Shown here: one piece after another, positions 60,475 to 64,000 of the stretch | Position numbering within the stretch: position 1 is the first letter of the stretch | How the letters are laid out: each line of letters begins with the position of its first letter | Source of the DNA: Xenopus tropicalis | Lineage: Eukaryota > Chordata > Amphibia > Anura > Pipidae | Assembly: GCF_000004195.4 (NCBI RefSeq) | Contig: NC_030679.2 | Coordinates: 153,743,658 to 153,807,657, forward strand | DNA length: 64,000 bases | Direction: 5' to 3' | Notes under the pieces: model-generated | The model's input: the letters and a program-made list of their open reading frames with translations, nothing else | Database searches by the model: none | Told to the model about the DNA's origin: nothing | Program-made: the position numbers and the translations under genes

Positions 60475-63400
60475 CTAGTACACTGCTGGGAGAGTTCCCA
60501 TTGGGTGAGACCCTGACACACTACTATGAGCAGCTGGGAGAGTTCCTATTGGGTGAGACCCTGACACACTAGTAGGGGCAGCTGGGAGAGCTCCTACTGG
60601 GTGAGACCCTGATACACTACTAGGAGCAGCTGGGAGAGTTCCTATTGGTTGAGACCCTGATACTCTACTATGAGCAGCTGGGAGAGTTCCTATTGGGTGA
60701 GACCCTGACACACTAGTAGGGGCAGCTGGGAGAGCTCCTACTGGGTGAGACCCTGATACACTACTAGGAGCAGCTGGGAGAGTTCTTATTGGGTGAGACC
60801 CTGACACACTACTAGGGGCAGCTGGGAGAGCTCCTACTTGGTGAGACCCTGACACACTACTAGGAGCAGCTGGGAGAGTTCCTATTGGTTGAGACCCTGA
60901 TAAACTACTAGGAGCAGCTGGGAGAGTTCCTATTGGGTGAGACCCTGACACACTACTAGGAGCAGCTGGGAGAGTTCCTATTGGGTAAGTTCCTATTGGG
61001 TGAGACCCTGATACACTACTAGGAGCAGCTGGGAGAGCTCCTATTGGGTGAGACCCTGACACACTACTAGGAGCAGCTGGGAGAGTTCCCATTGGGTGAG
61101 ACCCTGACACACTACTAGGAGCAGCTGGGAGAGTTCCTATTGGGTGAGACCCTGACACACTACTAGGAGCAGCTGGGAGAGTTCCCATTGGGTGAGACCC
61201 TGACACACAACTATGAGCAGCTGGGACAGTTCCTATTGGGTGAGACCCTGACACACTACTAGGAGCAGCTGGGAGAGTTCCCATTGGGGGAGACCCTGAA
61301 ACACTACTATGAGCAGCTGGGAGAGTTCCTATTGGGTGAGACCCTGACACACTACTAGGAGCAGCTGGGAGAGTTCCTATTGGGTGAGACCCTGATACAC
61401 TACTAGGAGCAGCTGGGAGAGTTCCTATTGGGTGAGACCCTGACACACTACTAGGAGCAGCTGGGAGAGTTCCCATTGGGGGAGACCCTGAAACACTACT
61501 ATGAGCAGCTGGGAGAGTTCCTATTGGGTGAGACCCTGACACACTACTAGGAGAAGCTGGGAGAGTTCCTATTGGGTGAGACCCTGATACACTACTAGGA
61601 GCAGCTGGGAGAGTTCCTATTGGGTGAGACCCTGACACACTACTAGGAGCAGCTGGGAGAGTTCCTATTGGGTGAGTTCCTGACACACTACTAGGAGCAG
61701 CTGGGAGAATTCCTATTGGGTGAGTTCCTATTGGGTGAGACCCTGATAAACTACTAGGGGCAGCTGGGAGAGTTCCTATTGGGTGAGACCCTGATACACT
61801 ACTATGAGCAGCTGGGAGAGTTCCTATTGGGTGAGTTCCTATTGGGTGAGACCCTGACACACTACTAGGAGCAGCTGGGAGAATTCCTATTGGGTGAGTT
61901 CCTATTGGGTGAGACCCTGACACACTACTAGGGGCAGCTGGGAGAGTTCCTATTGGGTGAGACCCTGATACACTACTATGAGCAGCTGGGAGAGTTCCTA
62001 TTGGGTGAGACCCTGACACACTACTAGGGGCAGCTGGGAGAGTTCCTATTGGGTGAGACCCTGACACACTACTAGGAGCAGCTGGGAGAGTTCCTATTGG
62101 GTGAGACCCTGACACACTACTAGGAGCAGCTGGGAGAGTTCCTATTGGGTGAGACCCTGACACACTACTAGGGGCAGCTGGGAGAGTTCCCATTGGGAGA
62201 GACCCTGACACACTACTAGGAGCAGCTGGGAGAGTTCCTATTGGGTGAGACCCTGACACACTACTAGGAGCAGCTGGGAGAGTTCCTATTGGGTGAGACA
62301 CTGACACACTACTAGGGGCAGCTGGGAGAGTTCCCATTGGGTGAGACACTGACACACTACTAGGGGCAGCTGGGAGAGTTCCCATTGGGTGAGACACTGA
62401 CACACTACTAGGGGCAGCTGGGAGAGTTCCCATTGGGTGAGACACTGACACACTACTAGGGGCAGCTGGGAGAGTTCCCATTGGGTGAGACCCTGACACA
62501 ATACTAGGGGCAGCTGGGAGAGTTCCTATTGGGTGAGACCCTGATACACTACTAGGGGCAGCTGGGAGAGTTCCCATTGGGTGAGACCCTGACACACTAC
62601 TAGGGGCAGCTGGGAGAGTTCCTATTGGGTGAGACCCTGACACACTACTAGGAGCAGCTGGGAGAGTTCCTATTGGGTGAGACCCTGACACACTACTAGG
62701 GGCAGCTGGGAGAGTTCCCATTGGGTGAGACCCTGACACACTACTAGGGGCAGCTGGGAGAGTTCCTATTGGGTGAGACCCTGACACACTACTAGGAGCA
62801 GCTGGGAGAGTTCCTATTGGGTGAGACCCTGACACACTACTAGGGGCAGCTGGGAGAGTTCCCATTGGGTGAGACCCTGACACACTACTAGGGGCAGCTG
62901 GGAGAGTTCCTATTGGGTGAGACCCTGACACAATACTAGGGGCAGCTGGGAGAGCTCCTATTGGGTGAGACCCTGACACACTACTAGGGGCAGCTGGGAG
63001 AGTTCCTATTGGGTGAGACCCTGACACACTACTAGGGGCAGCTGGGAGAGTTCCTATTGGGTGAGACCCTGACACACTACTAGGGGCAGCTGGGAGAGTT
63101 CCCATTGGGTGAGACCCTGACACAATACTAGGGGCAGCTGGGAGAGTTCCTATTGGGTGAGACCCTGACACACTACTAGGGGCAGCTGGGAGAGTTCCTA
63201 TTGGTTGAGACCCTGACACACTACTAGGGGCAGCTGGGAGAGCTCCTATTGGGTGAGACCCTGACACAATACTAGGGGCAGCTGGGAGAGTTCCTATTGG
63301 GTGAGACCCTGACACACTACTAGGGGCAGCTGGGAGAGTTCCTATTGGGTGAGACCCTGACACACTACTAGGAGCAGCTGGGAGAGTTCCTATTGGGTGA

Positions 63401-63905
63401 GACCCTGATACACTACTAGGAGCAGCTGGGAGAGTTCCTATTGGGTGAGACCCTGACACAATACTAGGGGCAGCTGGGAGAGTTCCTATTGGGTGAGACC
63501 CCGATACACTACTAGGGGCAGCTGGGAGAGTTCCTATTGGGTGAGACACTGACACACTACTAGGAGCAGCTGGGAGAGCTCCTATTGGGTGAGACCCTGA
63601 CACAATACTAGGGGCAGCTGGGAGAGTTCCTATTGGGTGAGACCCTGACACACTACTAGGGGCAGCTGGGAGAGTTCCTATTGGGTGAGACACTGACACA
63701 CTACTAGGAGCAGCTGGGAGAGCTCCTATTGGGTGAGACCCTGACACAATACTAGGGGCAGCTGGGAGAGCTCCTATTGGGTGAGACCCTGACACAATAC
63801 TAGGGGCAGCTGGGAGAGTTCCTATTGGGTGAGACCCTGACACAATACTAGGGGCAGCTGGGAGAGTTCCTATTGGGTGAGACCCTGACACACTACTAGG
63901 GGCAG
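60475..63905. repeat. 48-bp minisatellite upstream of LCMT2, about 71 copies
   Basis: The unit is GGGTGAGACCCTGACACACT, ACTAGGGGCAGCTGGGAGAG, TTCCTATT. A partial unit precedes the MITE at about 60170-60230, so the MITE probably inserted into the array edge. The 48-bp unit keeps one minus-strand frame open for 1138 codons of a 16-residue repeat (SGSHPIGTLPAAPSSV), which I regard as an artefact. Confidence 0.95.
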
Positions 63906-64000
63906 CCCCACTAGGCTATAGGTAGGGAGAATATTAGGCAGACTGTAATAATGAAAGGAGGGTTTATTCCACAGTAGGAAGGCGCATAATTAACTAATGC

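Noticed and set aside
60475..63891. A 1138-codon open frame on the minus strand
   Set aside because: It is a 48-bp tandem repeat read in the only frame without stops; no splice, promoter or family evidence supports a protein.

Overview
The window looks like a frog genome, most likely Xenopus. It holds a Tx1-clade L1 retrotransposon, T2-type MITEs with TTAA ends, a SPIN-like hAT MITE, GT/AG introns, and two vertebrate genes whose frog proteins can be read exon by exon. Both genes are intact as far as splice sites and reading phase can be followed by eye.

Layout: 1-6650 is the minus-strand L1-Tx1 element, with ORF1 complete and ORF2 open to the window edge. 6651-10240 is a 94-bp satellite abutting its 5' end. 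10241-11929 is spacer with a small hairpin. 11930-17069 is a stack of three minisatellites: G-rich, 42-bp, and a C-rich one flanked by inverted repeats. 17370-17860 is a TATA-containing promoter and 5' UTR. 17861-36953 (+) is POLR2A, the largest subunit of RNA polymerase II, with 29 coding exons, 1968 residues and 52 CTD heptads. 37.4-45.1 kb is the intergenic region, with an 85-bp repeat, two long inverted-repeat elements, a 41-bp minisatellite and the SPIN-like element. 45113-60069 (-) is LCMT2/TYW4, the wybutosine-synthesis methyltransferase, with 14 coding exons and 667 residues. 60.1-63.9 kb is a MITE followed by a 48-bp minisatellite.

The two genes are convergent and functionally unrelated: one transcribes mRNA, the other completes wybutosine at position 37 of tRNA-Phe. 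No operon-like logic is expected.

The most striking feature is the density of minisatellites and their position. At several exon borders the repeat unit contains the splice site itself. LCMT2 exon 2 has about 15 copies of acceptor plus first exon codons, in frame. LCMT2 exons 5, 11 and 13 and POLR2A introns 2, 23 and 24 show related patterns. Most of the long open frames in this window are artefacts of repeat units whose length is a multiple of three. I worked by eye; exon borders rest on splice consensus, phase continuity and recalled family similarity, not on alignment or transcript data.
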